Positions 8,316 to 17,900 of a stretch of 64,000 nt of DNA are shown here, in pieces. Every line of letters starts with the position of its first letter. The first letter of the stretch is position 1. Under the pieces are notes generated by a model that worked only from the letters and a program-made list of their open reading frames with translations, was not told where the DNA came from and ran no database searches. Made by a program: the position numbers and the translations under genes. This stretch comes from Nitrospirota bacterium (GTDB taxonomy: Bacteria; Nitrospirota; Nitrospiria; Nitrospirales; UBA8639): the NCBI GenBank assembly GCA_029864405.1, contig JAOTTP010000003.1:1-64000 (forward strand), given 5' to 3'.

Positions 8316-9677
8316 ATGGTTATTTTGATGGCTGATTTCGTATGGCGAAAAACAAAAGCGGTGTGTGTGTCTCCCTTTCCCACAATGCGTGAGGGGAAAT
8401 GGTCCCTTGTTCTTATTCTGACATTTTTGGTTGCATGTGAGTTATTTCTCCCGGTCAGGGGAGTGGCTCAATCCTTTACTAATACCGGGTTGTTTTATTT
8501 TACAGGGGCTCACAGGCCCCTTCGTACACCTATTTTTCGTGAATTTATGGACGGGGATGGCTTGAAAGTCGGTCCTGTCCGGCTCCATCCGTTTTTAGGC
8601 GTAGCCGAAGTATATACAGATAATGTATTCCGGAGGGACAAGAACAGGAAGAGCGACTTTCTTACGAACGTCGCTCCCGGGCTTCAGGCATTACTCCCAT
8701 TTGGAGGAGGTAAGCATTCAGTTCTCCTGGATTACCGCGCTGCTCAATTTCTCTACAACAAGTTTACTGAAAACAATGCCCTGGCTCAAGATGCTCAAGG
8801 GCATGTGAGTTTGAATTATCCGGGGGGGGTACAGATCGATTTGCAAGGAGGCCATATAGAAGGTTTTGACCCAAGAGGGTCTGAAGTGGACACCCAGCAA
8901 CAGAATATCACCAAGTGGAACACCAATTCCTTTTTGGGCCAGATTCAATTCTTGGGCCCGAAAGCTGGTATTCGTCTTCGGTCGTCCTACATAGATTTAC
9001 ATTACAAAAACAATGGGCAGGCTGCCCCGCGCGACCGGACGCAAGCCCAGGCAGATGTAACCTTATTCGCAAATGTGACCCGCTCGACCTCTGCTCTTCT
9101 TGGCGTTCGAATAACCGACTATAATTACGATAAGAATAACCAGTTAGATAGTTTCGGTTATGGGGTGTTTACGGGGTTCAGTTTGGCAGCTAGCCGGCAG
9201 CTTGCAGGAGAATTTAACATAGGGTACACGATATTAAATAATGACCGTGCCCCTAAACAACAGCCTCCTGGATCGGTTTTAAGCAGTGGAGCGAACCAGC
9301 GTACCTCCCTCTACATGCGAGGAAATTTGCATTGGAATCCTACGTCTCGATTTAGCCTCAATGTTCAACCCTTTTCTTCAATTCAGCAGTCAGCGGTTCA
9401 GAATACTTCCACATTTAGACAAACGGGCGTCAACGTTAATGGGAGCCAGGCGCTCACAGGCCGCCTTGCCCTGAGAGAAAATTTCTACTATGCAAATTTT
9501 GATTATGATACCGGAAGAAATGACAACCAATTTCGTTGGAGGATGGGACCGGCATACCGCACTGTTAAATGGTTTGGTTTCCGCTTAGATTATATATTCG
9601 AGAAGAGAAGCTCAAACCAAGCAAATTTTGATTACTACAGCAATACGATCATGCTTTCGATCGAGGGAATTCTCTAG
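8316..9677 (+). CDS. Outer-membrane beta-barrel protein of polysaccharide-export type
   Basis: About 453 aa. A hydrophobic signal (KWSLVLILTFLVACELFL, cut near VRGVAQ) lies some 25-45 residues in, so the true start is uncertain: ATGs at 8316, 8328 and 8385 are possible and none has a strong ribosome site; the track start at 8268 looks too early. The mature part shows alternating polar/aromatic strands expected of a beta-barrel: VRLHPFLGVAEVYTDNVFR, LLDYRAAQFLYNK, FRLDYIFEKRSS, and a C-terminal strand ending in NTIMLSIEGIL. The opening LHPFLGVAEVYTDNVFR resembles outer-membrane beta-barrel proteins found near exopolysaccharide genes. It may form an outer-membrane channel or anchor for the polysaccharide made by the locus starting at 12.6 kb, but that is inference. 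Confidence 0.68.
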   Translation: MVILMADFVWRKTKAVCVSPFPTMREGKWSLVLILTFLVACELFLPVRGVAQSFTNTGLFYFTGAHRPLRTPIFREFMDGDGLKVGPVRLHPFLGVAEVYTDNVFRRDKNRKSDFLTNVAPGLQALLPFGGGKHSVLLDYRAAQFLYNKFTENNALAQDAQGHVSLNYPGGVQIDLQGGHIEGFDPRGSEVDTQQQNITKWNTNSFLGQIQFLGPKAGIRLRSSYIDLHYKNNGQAAPRDRTQAQADVTLFANVTRSTSALLGVRITDYNYDKNNQLDSFGYGVFTGFSLAASRQLAGEFNIGYTILNNDRAPKQQPPGSVLSSGANQRTSLYMRGNLHWNPTSRFSLNVQPFSSIQQSAVQNTSTFRQTGVNVNGSQALTGRLALRENFYYANFDYDTGRNDNQFRWRMGPAYRTVKWFGFRLDYIFEKRSSNQANFDYYSNTIMLSIEGIL

Positions 9678-10021
9678 TAAAACGGAATGCACCTTTGATC
9701 CCCCCAAATTCTATCGACACTGTTTCTTGACCTTCGCCAGTTGTGGGACTAACATTTTTTTCTGTTTTCTTGAGATCGCCCCGTGGCGGTGGTCCTCCTA
9801 TCTCATTTGACCAGCATGAGGTGGTATACTCAGTAAGCCCTTTTACAATTGAGAGATCCAGAAATTCCTCATTTTTTCCGTATGTTCCTGAGATAAAGAT
9901 TCATTGGGAGTGACGCGAAAATATGAAAAATAGATAGGGGGCAGGAGGCGAGGGTTTTCGTGTTCTCAGGATGAGATGAGCACATGTGTTTGTCATGTCG
10001 ACTGGGATAAGGAGATGCACA
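9678..10021. other. 344-bp intergenic gap
   Basis: No gene, hairpin terminator or clear promoter is seen. The 60-aa ORF at 9628 overlaps the barrel gene in another frame and is a shadow. An AAGGAG at the right end serves the next gene. Confidence 0.4.
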
Positions 10022-10828
10022 ATGAGATCCAGACAAAGAATAATGTCTAGATGGATAAGTGGGCTGGTTCTGGTGGTTTTCCTCCTTTTGGTGGGCCTCA
10101 GAGGAGGGGGGATGGCTATGACCCCAGAGGTCCCTCTACAGGTTGAGGGGGATCGGCTAACAGGGCATCTGTCGCAGGTGACCCTACGAACGGTGCTTGA
10201 GCAATTACAGAAACAGTTGGGTATTACCTATGAGGCGCCTGTTGAGGAACTGGATAAAGTCATTTCCGTCGATCTGCAGCAGGACAAGATACTTCCGGCC
10301 TTGGCCAAGATTTTGGCGCCATGGGATTACGCGTTCACGGTCAATGCGGCGGGACACTTGAAATTTCTCTATGTAACGCCAAAAGCCCCACCAGGAGAAG
10401 CGGTTTCTGAGACGAGGAGCCCGGCAGATGTTGGTTCTTCGAATGCGTTAGGCAAAACGGGTTTTAGTTCAGACCAGCAAATGGAGCCTGTGCAAGAAGA
10501 GGTGGATACCCCTCCATTCCTGTCTCATGAAGGGGAGCCTGATGCAAATTTTTCACCCTCCGCTTCATCCTTCTCATCATCTCCTCCCGGAGAAAGCCCT
10601 GACTTAAGAGACCCGTTTGCGGGTGTTCCCATGGACATTCAGCCGGTACCGGCTGGAACCACGATGCCCATGGTGCCTTCAAGTAGCGACAGTGGGATGC
10701 AGGTGACGCCGTCGGCCAATTTACCGGACATGCCCATCATTCCGGCCACGGCCTATCCGCCGATGGACATAGAGCCGGTGCCAGACTACCTGCAAGAGGA
10801 AATGCTCAGGAATATGCAACCGGAATAA
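10022..10828 (+). CDS. Periplasmic STN (secretin/TonB short N-terminal)-like protein
   Basis: 268 aa from the ATG at 10022, which has AAGGAG eight bases upstream; the track start at 9986 does not. A signal peptide (WISGLVLVVFLLLVGLRGGGMA) is followed by a domain of about 80 residues: PLQVEGDRLTGHLSQVTLR, LEQLQKQLGITYEAP, then VISVDLQQDKILPALAKIL and YAFTVNAAGHLKFLYV. This is the beta-alpha-beta layout of STN domains found at the start of secretins and TonB receptors (DVPLRDALDALARQTGLNI...LKGVTLEEALDALL). The remaining 140 residues are low complexity, rich in Pro, Ser and Met, with near-repeats of PMDI(Q/E)PVP. There is no secretin barrel, so it is probably a stand-alone periplasmic partner. 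A strong terminator follows. Confidence 0.65.
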   Translation: MRSRQRIMSRWISGLVLVVFLLLVGLRGGGMAMTPEVPLQVEGDRLTGHLSQVTLRTVLEQLQKQLGITYEAPVEELDKVISVDLQQDKILPALAKILAPWDYAFTVNAAGHLKFLYVTPKAPPGEAVSETRSPADVGSSNALGKTGFSSDQQMEPVQEEVDTPPFLSHEGEPDANFSPSASSFSSSPPGESPDLRDPFAGVPMDIQPVPAGTTMPMVPSSSDSGMQVTPSANLPDMPIIPATAYPPMDIEPVPDYLQEEMLRNMQPE

Positions 10829-10919
10829 TTGGGGAGTCGCGCGACAAAAACTGATTGTGGCTTATGAGTCTTAAGCCTTGAGAGTCTCATAAGGAAAATA
10901 GACGAGAAGAATCCGCGAA

Positions 10920-10959
10920 CGCGTGTCGAAAGATTGAGCCTTTCGACGCGCGTTTTTTT
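10920..10959 (+). terminator. Rho-independent terminator after the STN-like gene
   Basis: A 13-bp stem (CGCGTGTCGAAAG paired with CTTTCGACGCGCG, one G-T pair) with a 7-base loop is followed at once by seven T. It lies 92 bp after the stop at 10828 and is the clearest terminator in the window. Confidence 0.9.
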
Positions 10960-11021
10960 ATGGAGAAATCTGCCACAACTGTTTCCTGTGGCACTGTTAG
11001 TTTATGGAGGAGCAGTAAATC

Positions 11022-11312
11022 GTGAGGCCCTCTCTTCTCGATCTCTCAGGAAAATTTCGACCAATCGTCTTGGTTGTCGTCAGCAGGGCTTGGAGGCCGG
11101 CTATGATTTTTCCGCCGAAGATAGGGGCCTTGAATGGTCTCAGTTTTTCGATTCTTGATCATGTCGGATTCAGTCGTAGGCTGCAATGGAAAGCATACCT
11201 GTGGGTATTAGACGAAAGTCTCTTTAAGCGATTACGTGAGGAAAAACTCGGAGCGGAGGAGCTGAGTCCTGATGAGTCATGCTGGGAATTGGTTAGCAAC
11301 AGCGATGGCTAG
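11022..11312 (+). CDS. Doubtful 96-aa ORF (GTG start)
   Basis: Starts at a GTG nine bases after GGAGGA. The product is basic near the start and acidic at the end (SLFKRLREEKLGAEELSPDESCWELV), with one hydrophobic patch (FRPIVLVVVSRAW). No domain is recognised. It sits between a strong terminator and a broken FG-GAP fragment, so it could be a worn remnant. Kept only because start and ribosome site fit. Confidence 0.22.
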   Translation: MRPSLLDLSGKFRPIVLVVVSRAWRPAMIFPPKIGALNGLSFSILDHVGFSRRLQWKAYLWVLDESLFKRLREEKLGAEELSPDESCWELVSNSDG

Positions 11313-11407
11313 CAGCAGGTTCAACTTTACCGGAATTAACGGGTTGAGTGACGATGTATTCCGCCAGTGACATTCTTCAGCTTTGATCCGTACTGGGAAG
11401 GTTCTGG

Positions 11408-11800
11408 GTGGTTTTTGCTGCCGTGAATCCAGTGCGAAAGGACTCGAATGGGGAGTGCGACATTTTGGTCTATCAACGGTGGCGGGGCAGGGCTGTTCAT
11501 TCGAGAGGAACGGATCTCAATCGCAATGGCCAGACAGACCTGGTAGGGCGCAACACCAGTAGCGTGGTGGTGGCTCTGTGGTTCAGGAACCGCATGGCGA
11601 TTGCCTCCTCTGGTTTTCCGGCAGGTGTGTCCTTATCGTGGAAAATTGCGCAAGTGGGAGATGTGGATGCCGATGGCAAAGCGGACGTTATGTGGCGTCA
11701 TAGCACCAGTAGTACGGTGGCGGTATGGCTGATGGACAGGTTGTCGATCAGTTCGGTGGGTTTTCCCGGCAGCGCGTCGACGGCCTGGGAAATTCAATAA
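11408..11800 (+). pseudogene. FG-GAP repeat fragment related to the gene at 2593
   Basis: The 130-aa frame has no signal peptide and no ribosome site, but residues from about 35 to the end match exactly one A+B repeat pair of the 628-aa protein: TDLVGRNTSSVVVALWF...MAIASSGFP, then DVDADGKADVMWRHSTSSTVAVWLMD...SVGFPGSASTAWEIQ and a stop. The 628-aa protein ends in the same way (INWEIQH, stop). The WRN motif of the first unit is damaged (VGRN) and nothing upstream is recognisable. Best read as the 3' remnant of a second copy. A small expressed protein cannot be excluded. Confidence 0.65.
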
Positions 11801-11952
11801 AGGGGGTGTGGCCTGCGGTTCCCAGTTGCTCCCGAAGCGGGGTTGAGCAGGCTCTGACGGGGGCCGATTTTATTCCAGGATGCGGGGGAAGCCTGGTGAC
11901 ACCCCGCATCATGCAGCAAGCCTGATGCTCTTTGGCCCATTTTGGGGAAGGG

Positions 11953-11987
11953 AAAAAGGGGTGAGAAAGGTTCTCACCCCTTTTTTT
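11953..11987. terminator. Bidirectional terminator
   Basis: AAAAAGGGGTGAGAA-AGG-TTCTCACCCCTTTTTTT: a perfect 10-bp GC-rich stem extended by A-T pairs, with a T-run in both directions. On the plus strand it follows the FG-GAP fragment (stop at 11800); on the minus strand it begins two bases after the stop of the doubtful ORF ending at 11989. Confidence 0.85.
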
Positions 11988-11988
11988 A

Positions 11989-12426
11989 TCAAACCGTCGG
12001 CATATGGCAGCCGGGAACGGGTAGAGGTTCATTGCTGGCCGGAATAGTAAGTGACGGGGGAATGGGTTGAGAGGCAAGTTCTTTTTGAGGTGAATACCCA
12101 TTGGTCTTCGTACACGGCTGGTTGCGTGTTGGTCTGAGGCATAGCATGGTGTGGGCTTGAACCTTTCTTGTTTTGCGGTGTTCCTCATTTTTTAGCACAA
12201 AATACGGAAAAGGAATCCTGGGCAAGGCTTGGCCGAGACCGATGATCCTAATCCAGGGTGGCCGTATGGTTGATGGGAGGGTGTTGATTTTGATATAAAT
12301 CCTCTTGGCTGTGCTTGGCGGTTCTTCCCCCCCTTCCGTAATGTAATTGGAATCTTCCAGCAACTTGAGTGGGTCAATTCTTCCTGTAGCGTCTCCCAAG
12401 AGGATTTTGAGAAGTTTTTGCCACAT
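11989..12426 (-). CDS. Doubtful 145-aa ORF next to a bidirectional terminator
   Basis: The frame opens with an amphipathic start (MWQKLLKILLGDATGRIDPLK) and then becomes rich in Pro and Arg without recognisable motifs or membrane segments. The ribosome site is weak (GGTAGGG some distance upstream). The one argument for it is that its stop abuts the bidirectional terminator. Composition of the second half looks non-coding. Confidence 0.25.
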   Translation of the reverse strand: MWQKLLKILLGDATGRIDPLKLLEDSNYITEGGEEPPSTAKRIYIKINTLPSTIRPPWIRIIGLGQALPRIPFPYFVLKNEEHRKTRKVQAHTMLCLRPTRNQPCTKTNGYSPQKELASQPIPPSLTIPASNEPLPVPGCHMPTV

Positions 12427-12670
12427 CCTGGTTACCCTACCACTTTGATTTCATCGTTTATTTGCTGGCATTGAGGATAGAGGAATAGGTTGATGGTTCG
12501 AGGCAGACCTGTTGAGCGTGAGGATTTAATGCTGGGAGATTTGGTAGCGTAGGATAGCCTTGACAGCACGGGTTTGGTGGATGGCGGATTGGTTTTGTAA
12601 ATTCCCACTCGGTCAATAATTTTTCGGTACCGAGACAAAGAGAGTCTTGGTTTAGATCGATATTTAATCA
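12427..12670. other. Gap before the ABC exporter operon
   Basis: About 240 bp between the doubtful minus ORF and wzm. The main promoter of the polysaccharide locus would be expected here. I cannot point to a convincing -35/-10 pair. The antisense 115-aa ORF at 12432 overlaps wzm and is a shadow. Confidence 0.35.
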
Positions 12671-13486
12671 ATGAATAATACGTATAACCCTTTTTCGCCA
12701 TTGACCTGTGCATGGCAGCACAGAACCTTAATTGCTCGCCTTGCCAAGCGAGAGATTGATGCTCGTTATCGAGGCTCAATGCTTGGGGTAATCTGGGCCT
12801 TTGTCGTCCCGATGCTGATGCTGGGGGTGTATACGTTTGTCTTTTCTGTTGTGTTTCGGATTCGATGGGAAGTACCTATGGAGGAAAATGGCGCCTTTGC
12901 TCTGTTATTATTTTCGGGATTGATTATTTTTAATCTGTTTTCCGAATGCGTCACCCGTGCTCCGGGCCTTATGCTCGAAAATGTGTCCTATATTAAAAAG
13001 GTGGTGTTTCCTCTTGAGATACTGCCTTGGGTTTCGATGCTGGTCGCACTCTTTAACGCCGCCGTGAGTCTCTTGATTTTGTTGATCTTTTATCTCGTGG
13101 TCCATGGTCTTCCACCCGTAACCGTGTTGCTCTTGCCGGTCGTACTTTTTCCTTTTGTCCTGTTGATTGTAGGATTAGGTTGGTTCCTGGCTTCAGTGGG
13201 GGTGTTTCTGCGTGATGTCCAGCCGTTGGTAGGCGTGATGACGACGATGATGATGTTTCTGAGTCCTATTTTTTATCCGCTCTCTGCTATTCCTGAGGCG
13301 TATCGAGGGTTAATTCAGCTCAATCCGTTGACCCCGGTCCTGAATGCGTCGAAATCGGTCATATTCTGGGGACAAATGCCGGAATGGGTAGACTGGCTCC
13401 TGTATACGGTTGTTTTTTGGATGGTGGGTTGGTTGGGCTTTGCATGGTTCCAAAAAACGCGCAAAGGATTTGCTGATGTCGTCTGA
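12671..13486 (+). CDS. wzm: ABC-2 type polysaccharide exporter, permease (Wzm-like)
   Basis: 271 aa with the length and pattern of the O-antigen/teichoic-acid export permeases (Wzm, TagG, KpsM). An N-terminal cytoplasmic stretch with LAKREIDARYRGSMLGVIWAFV is the family hallmark before the first membrane helix. Six hydrophobic helices follow, including PMLMLGVYTFVFSVVF, a ValLeu-rich pair around residues 135-180, and the region FLSPIFYPLSAIPE, typical of this family. It pairs with the ATPase encoded by the next gene, whose start overlaps its last codons. The pair would move an undecaprenyl-linked glycan from the cytoplasm to the periplasmic face of the inner membrane. It is the first gene of the polysaccharide locus. 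Confidence 0.93.
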   Translation: MNNTYNPFSPLTCAWQHRTLIARLAKREIDARYRGSMLGVIWAFVVPMLMLGVYTFVFSVVFRIRWEVPMEENGAFALLLFSGLIIFNLFSECVTRAPGLMLENVSYIKKVVFPLEILPWVSMLVALFNAAVSLLILLIFYLVVHGLPPVTVLLLPVVLFPFVLLIVGLGWFLASVGVFLRDVQPLVGVMTTMMMFLSPIFYPLSAIPEAYRGLIQLNPLTPVLNASKSVIFWGQMPEWVDWLLYTVVFWMVGWLGFAWFQKTRKGFADVV

Positions 13487-14828
13487 CTTGGCTATTCGCG
13501 TTCAAGGCCTTGGGAAGGCGTACCAGATCTTTCAAAAGCCCGAGGATCGGTTGAAACAGATGCTGTGGAGAGGACGCCGACAGTTCTATAAAGAGTTTTG
13601 GGGGCTTCAAGGTGTTGATCTGAGCGTGTATCGCGGAGAAACCGTCGGGATTATCGGTCGAAATGGATCTGGGAAGTCGACGTTCTTGCAATTGGTGTGT
13701 GGCACGCTTGCGCCGACCTGTGGAGATTTGACCGTCAATGGCCGAGTCGCGGCGTTGCTGGAATTGGGATCGAGTTTTAATCCTGAATTTACAGGGAAGG
13801 AAAATGTGTATTTGGCTGCCTCGATTCTCGGTCTGACCAGTGATCAGATCGACGCACGGTACGAATCCATAACGGATTTTGCGGCCATTGGTGATTTCAT
13901 TAATCATCCAGTCAAAATTTTCTCGAGTGGAATGTACGCGCGGTTAGCCTTTTCCGTGGTCGCCCATGTAGATGCCGATATTCTGATTATCGATGAAATT
14001 CTTGCCGTGGGTGATGCCGCGTTCACTCAAAAGTGTATGCGATTCCTTCATCGATTCAGGGAAGAGGGTACGCTCCTGTTTGTATCTCATGATACGGCTT
14101 CGGTGACCAGTCTTTGCAACCGGGTTGTCTGGCTTGATAATGGGGTCGTCCGGGAAATTGGTCCCGCAAAAGAGGTCTGCCATAATTTTCTTGCTGCGCT
14201 GTATCACGAACAGGAAAATTCTAATACATTTCGTATTGGCGGGAGCCGCAAAGCCCCAGCAGATCGAGCCATGCGGGTAAAAGATCCACGGAGTGAGATG
14301 TTAAAGGCCTCTTCGCATCGAAATGAGTTGGAAGTTTTCGATTTCGATCCGAATGCTCCGTGGTTTGGTGAGCGTGGCGCCAGCATTTTTGAAGTGGCGC
14401 TCTCTAACCAACACGGCTCCTCCCTGACAACCTTAGAAGGTGGGGAGGAAGTCGCCCTGACCATTCGGTGTGTGTCTGAACGAACCTTAGCACGGCCCAT
14501 TGTTGGGTTTTATGTGAAAGATCGATTAGGCCAATATTTATTTGGCGACAATACGTATCTGATGTATCGTGACGTGGAGCGTTCCCTTGAAAAAGGACAA
14601 AGATTTCATGCGATGTTTCGTTTCCAGCTGCCCTATCTCCCAACCGGGGATTATTCGGTGATCGCGGCGATAGCCGAGGGAACGCCAGAGAGTCATGCTC
14701 TTCATCATTGGATCGATGATGCCCTATTTTTTCGAGTGCACTCGAGTCATGTCCTGCGGGGGCTTATTGGCATTCCCATGTTGGCGATTGAATTTGAATC
14801 ATCGGTGATGCCGTATGCCTCATCGTGA
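13476..14828 (+). CDS. wzt: ABC exporter ATPase with C-terminal carbohydrate-binding domain (Wzt-like)
   Basis: 450 aa from the ATG at 13476, which overlaps wzm by 11 bp and is preceded by AAAGGA; the track start at 13410 lies inside wzm. Residues 1-250 are the nucleotide-binding domain: Walker A GRNGSGKST (about residue 60), signature FSSGMYARL (about 149), Walker B ILIIDE (about 168), switch histidine in FVSHD (about 203). Residues about 285-440 form a beta-rich extension (LTTLEGGEEVALTI...VGFYVKDRLGQYLFGDNTYLMY...LPTGDYSVIAAIAEG) typical of Wzt C-terminal domains. In characterised systems that domain binds the modified non-reducing end of the O-polysaccharide so that only finished chains are exported. 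The methyltransferases downstream could make such an end group. Confidence 0.94.
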   Translation: MSSDLAIRVQGLGKAYQIFQKPEDRLKQMLWRGRRQFYKEFWGLQGVDLSVYRGETVGIIGRNGSGKSTFLQLVCGTLAPTCGDLTVNGRVAALLELGSSFNPEFTGKENVYLAASILGLTSDQIDARYESITDFAAIGDFINHPVKIFSSGMYARLAFSVVAHVDADILIIDEILAVGDAAFTQKCMRFLHRFREEGTLLFVSHDTASVTSLCNRVVWLDNGVVREIGPAKEVCHNFLAALYHEQENSNTFRIGGSRKAPADRAMRVKDPRSEMLKASSHRNELEVFDFDPNAPWFGERGASIFEVALSNQHGSSLTTLEGGEEVALTIRCVSERTLARPIVGFYVKDRLGQYLFGDNTYLMYRDVERSLEKGQRFHAMFRFQLPYLPTGDYSVIAAIAEGTPESHALHHWIDDALFFRVHSSHVLRGLIGIPMLAIEFESSVMPYASS

Positions 14829-14958
14829 GAAGAACGTATGGATATGCCAAGAGGGGGTCTATGTTTTTGGGAGGCCGACAGGATGTTCCCTTGTTTGGGG
14901 TAAAGCTGTCCTGTTGGCCCAGACTTGGTGATGATCACGTGATGTATAAGGCAAAATC

Positions 14959-17900
14959 ATGAGTGAGATTGAGCAACAGGCCTCATCCGGGAGGACACCA
15001 TCGTTAGCCGGAGCAGGGCAGGAAACGGATGCGATTGAATCCGATGCGACCCGCCTGTCCCTTACTGAAAGAAAGCAGGCCATCATGTCCGATGTGACAG
15101 AACAACCAAAGCTTCCGTGGACAGGCGAGCGTTTTGTTCCGGGAGTCATTGGAGATATTGAGCTTGAGCATTTGCATCGCTATTATCTTGCCCGTGAACT
15201 GGCGATAGGAAAGGATGTGCTCGATATCGCAAGCGGGGAAGGTTATGGTTCCGCGCTGTTAGCTGAGGTTGCTCGCACGGTCGTGGGCGTGGATGCCTCC
15301 GAAGAGGTCATCCGGTATGCGAGTGAGCGCTATCAGCGATCGAATGTCCAATTTAAGCATGGAGTGTGTCGTCACATTCCACTTCCTGATGCCAGCGTAG
15401 ACTTGATTGTGAGTTTTGAAACAATTGAGCATCATGACGAGCATCATGAAATGATGCGCGAGTTTGTTCGAGTCTTGCGCCCAGACGGCCTGGTTCTAAT
15501 CTCCAGCCCGGACAAGGCTGAATATTCCGATAGGCCACAGTTCGCCAATGCCTTTCATGTGAAGGAACTCTATTTTGAAGAGTTTCAAGAACTGTTGTTG
15601 CATTACTTCAGGCATGCGCAGTTTTATGGCCAGCGAGTCCGTTATGGATCGTGTATTGGTCCGCTCAATAACGCCGCAACGCCCCCGGCAAACTTTCGAT
15701 TATCCCAAGGGCGAGCCCATAAGTCTCTGAGCATACCTGAGCCTGTCTATTTCCTTGCCATAGCCGCGAATAGAGAGTTGCCGGTTCTTTCCACTGGGAT
15801 ATTTGTTCCGGAAGTTCCAGAGTATTGGCATCAACACACGGCGCTGCAGGCTGGTATCGAAGAACGCGATCAACGGCTTGGCCATCTTCAACGTCAGTTG
15901 CTAACGAAAGAGCAGGAATTACTCCGTGCTACCGCTGAACATGCACGTGTCCTTGAGGACCGGGATCAGCGCTTTGGCAGTCTGTATACCCGACTGCTGA
16001 CGAAAGAGGAAGAATTACGGAGAGTGCATTCATCCTTGCTATGGCGAAACATCAGTAAGGTCAGGATCCTGAGGGAACGGTTTTGTCCGGAGGGCTCGTG
16101 GCGCGGCCGGCTTTGCGCAAGCCTGGTGCATTGGCTGAAGACGCCAGGTCGTCCTGCGACTCGAAGTCGGCAAGCAACCGGTGGGTCGGTTGATCGAGTA
16201 CTCACCATCGCAAAATCAATGTTGCCCGTTGCCCCTCACCGGAAACATCAATGGGTGTCGTTTGTCTTTTCACGGTTTGGCTCTCTCTTTCAACAGACGG
16301 AGAGTTATCAGCGGTGGAAGGACACTCAACTGCTTGTCCTCGAGGAGTCTGGAACTCTGCATCTTTCCACTCAGGACCAGCCTCGCAAGCCGCTTGCTCT
16401 CATTCAGCTTGATCAGGGTGGGATCACAACGCTTGTCCAGTCCTTCAACTTCAGCCATGTGGAGCAGCCGTTGGTGTCCATTGTCATCCCTGTCTACAAT
16501 CACTTGGAATACACCGTCTGTTGTTTGGCTTCGCTCTTGAAGCATGTGCCTCAGTGCAGCTTCGAGGTGATCATCGTTGACGATGGGTCTCATGATGAGA
16601 CCCCCGATATTCTCTCAACCATAGAGAATATACGCTATTGTCGGAATGAGGAAAACGTTGGGTTCCTGCGTTCGTGCAATACAGGTGCGACGTTGGCCCG
16701 CGGCCAATATCTGGTGTTTCTGAATAATGACACACAGGTGCTTGAAGGATGGTTGGATGAATTAGTGAACACGTTTCAGGAATATTCCGATGTTGGCCTT
16801 GCGGGTTCAAAATTGTTGTATCCCAATGGCGTGCTCCAGGAAGCTGGAGCCATCATTAAGCCTGATGGTTCAGCGGAACTCGTCGGGTTGAATGGTGATC
16901 CGGACAGGCCTGAATATAACGTGGTGCGAGAGGTCGATTATTGCTCTGGGGCCTGCTTGCTCATTGAGGCCGAGTTATTCAAGACCTTGGGGGGATTTGA
17001 TGACATCTATGCTCCCTGTTATTGCGAAGATTCGGATTTAGCCTTCCGGGTCAGAAAGATGGGGAAGCGGGTCTTCTATCAACCGCGTTCCGTGGTCGTT
17101 CACCATCTCAGCGTCAGTACCAATGATTCCGGTCACGCGAAAATGCCTCTGGTGGCTCGGAATGTCGACACGTTTGTTCAACGATGGAGCGATGAGTTGA
17201 AGAAGCTCAATGAGGTCCGTGCGATCGCCTTTTTCCTTCCTCAATACCACCCCATTCCTGAAAATGATCGGTGGTGGGGAAAAGGTTTTACGGAATGGAC
17301 GAATGTGACGAAAGCCCGACCGAATTTCGAAGGCCATTATCAACCCCATCTTCCAGCAGATTTAGGGTTTTATGATTTACGTATGCCTGAGGTACGAGAA
17401 GAGCAGGCGCGGTTGGCTCGCCAGTACGGCATTTCGGCCTTCTGCTATTACTATTATTGGTTTGGGGGAAAGAAACTGCTGAACCGTCCCCTTGACGAAG
17501 TGCTGGAATCCGGTTCCCCGCACTTTCCTTTCTGCCTCTGTTGGGCCAATGAGAACTGGACGAGACGATGGGATGGCTGTGAAGAGGATATCCTTATCGC
17601 ACAGAGTCATACGGAGGCGGATCATGCCGGCTTTATTGCGGAGATTGCCCCTGCGTTGATGGATGCACGGTATGTCAGGATTCATGGGAAACCGTTGGTG
17701 ATCGTGTATCGGCTGGGCCAGCTCCCAGAGCCAAGACGGACCGCGGATTTGTGGCGGGAATACTGTGTGAACGCCGGGATTGGAGAAATTTATTTAGCCT
17801 ATGTCCAGAGCTTTGAACGCATGCCGATGGGAGACGATCCAAGTCTCTATGGGTTTGATGCGGCCATTGAATTTCCGCCTCATCGCTATCCGGTACGAGC

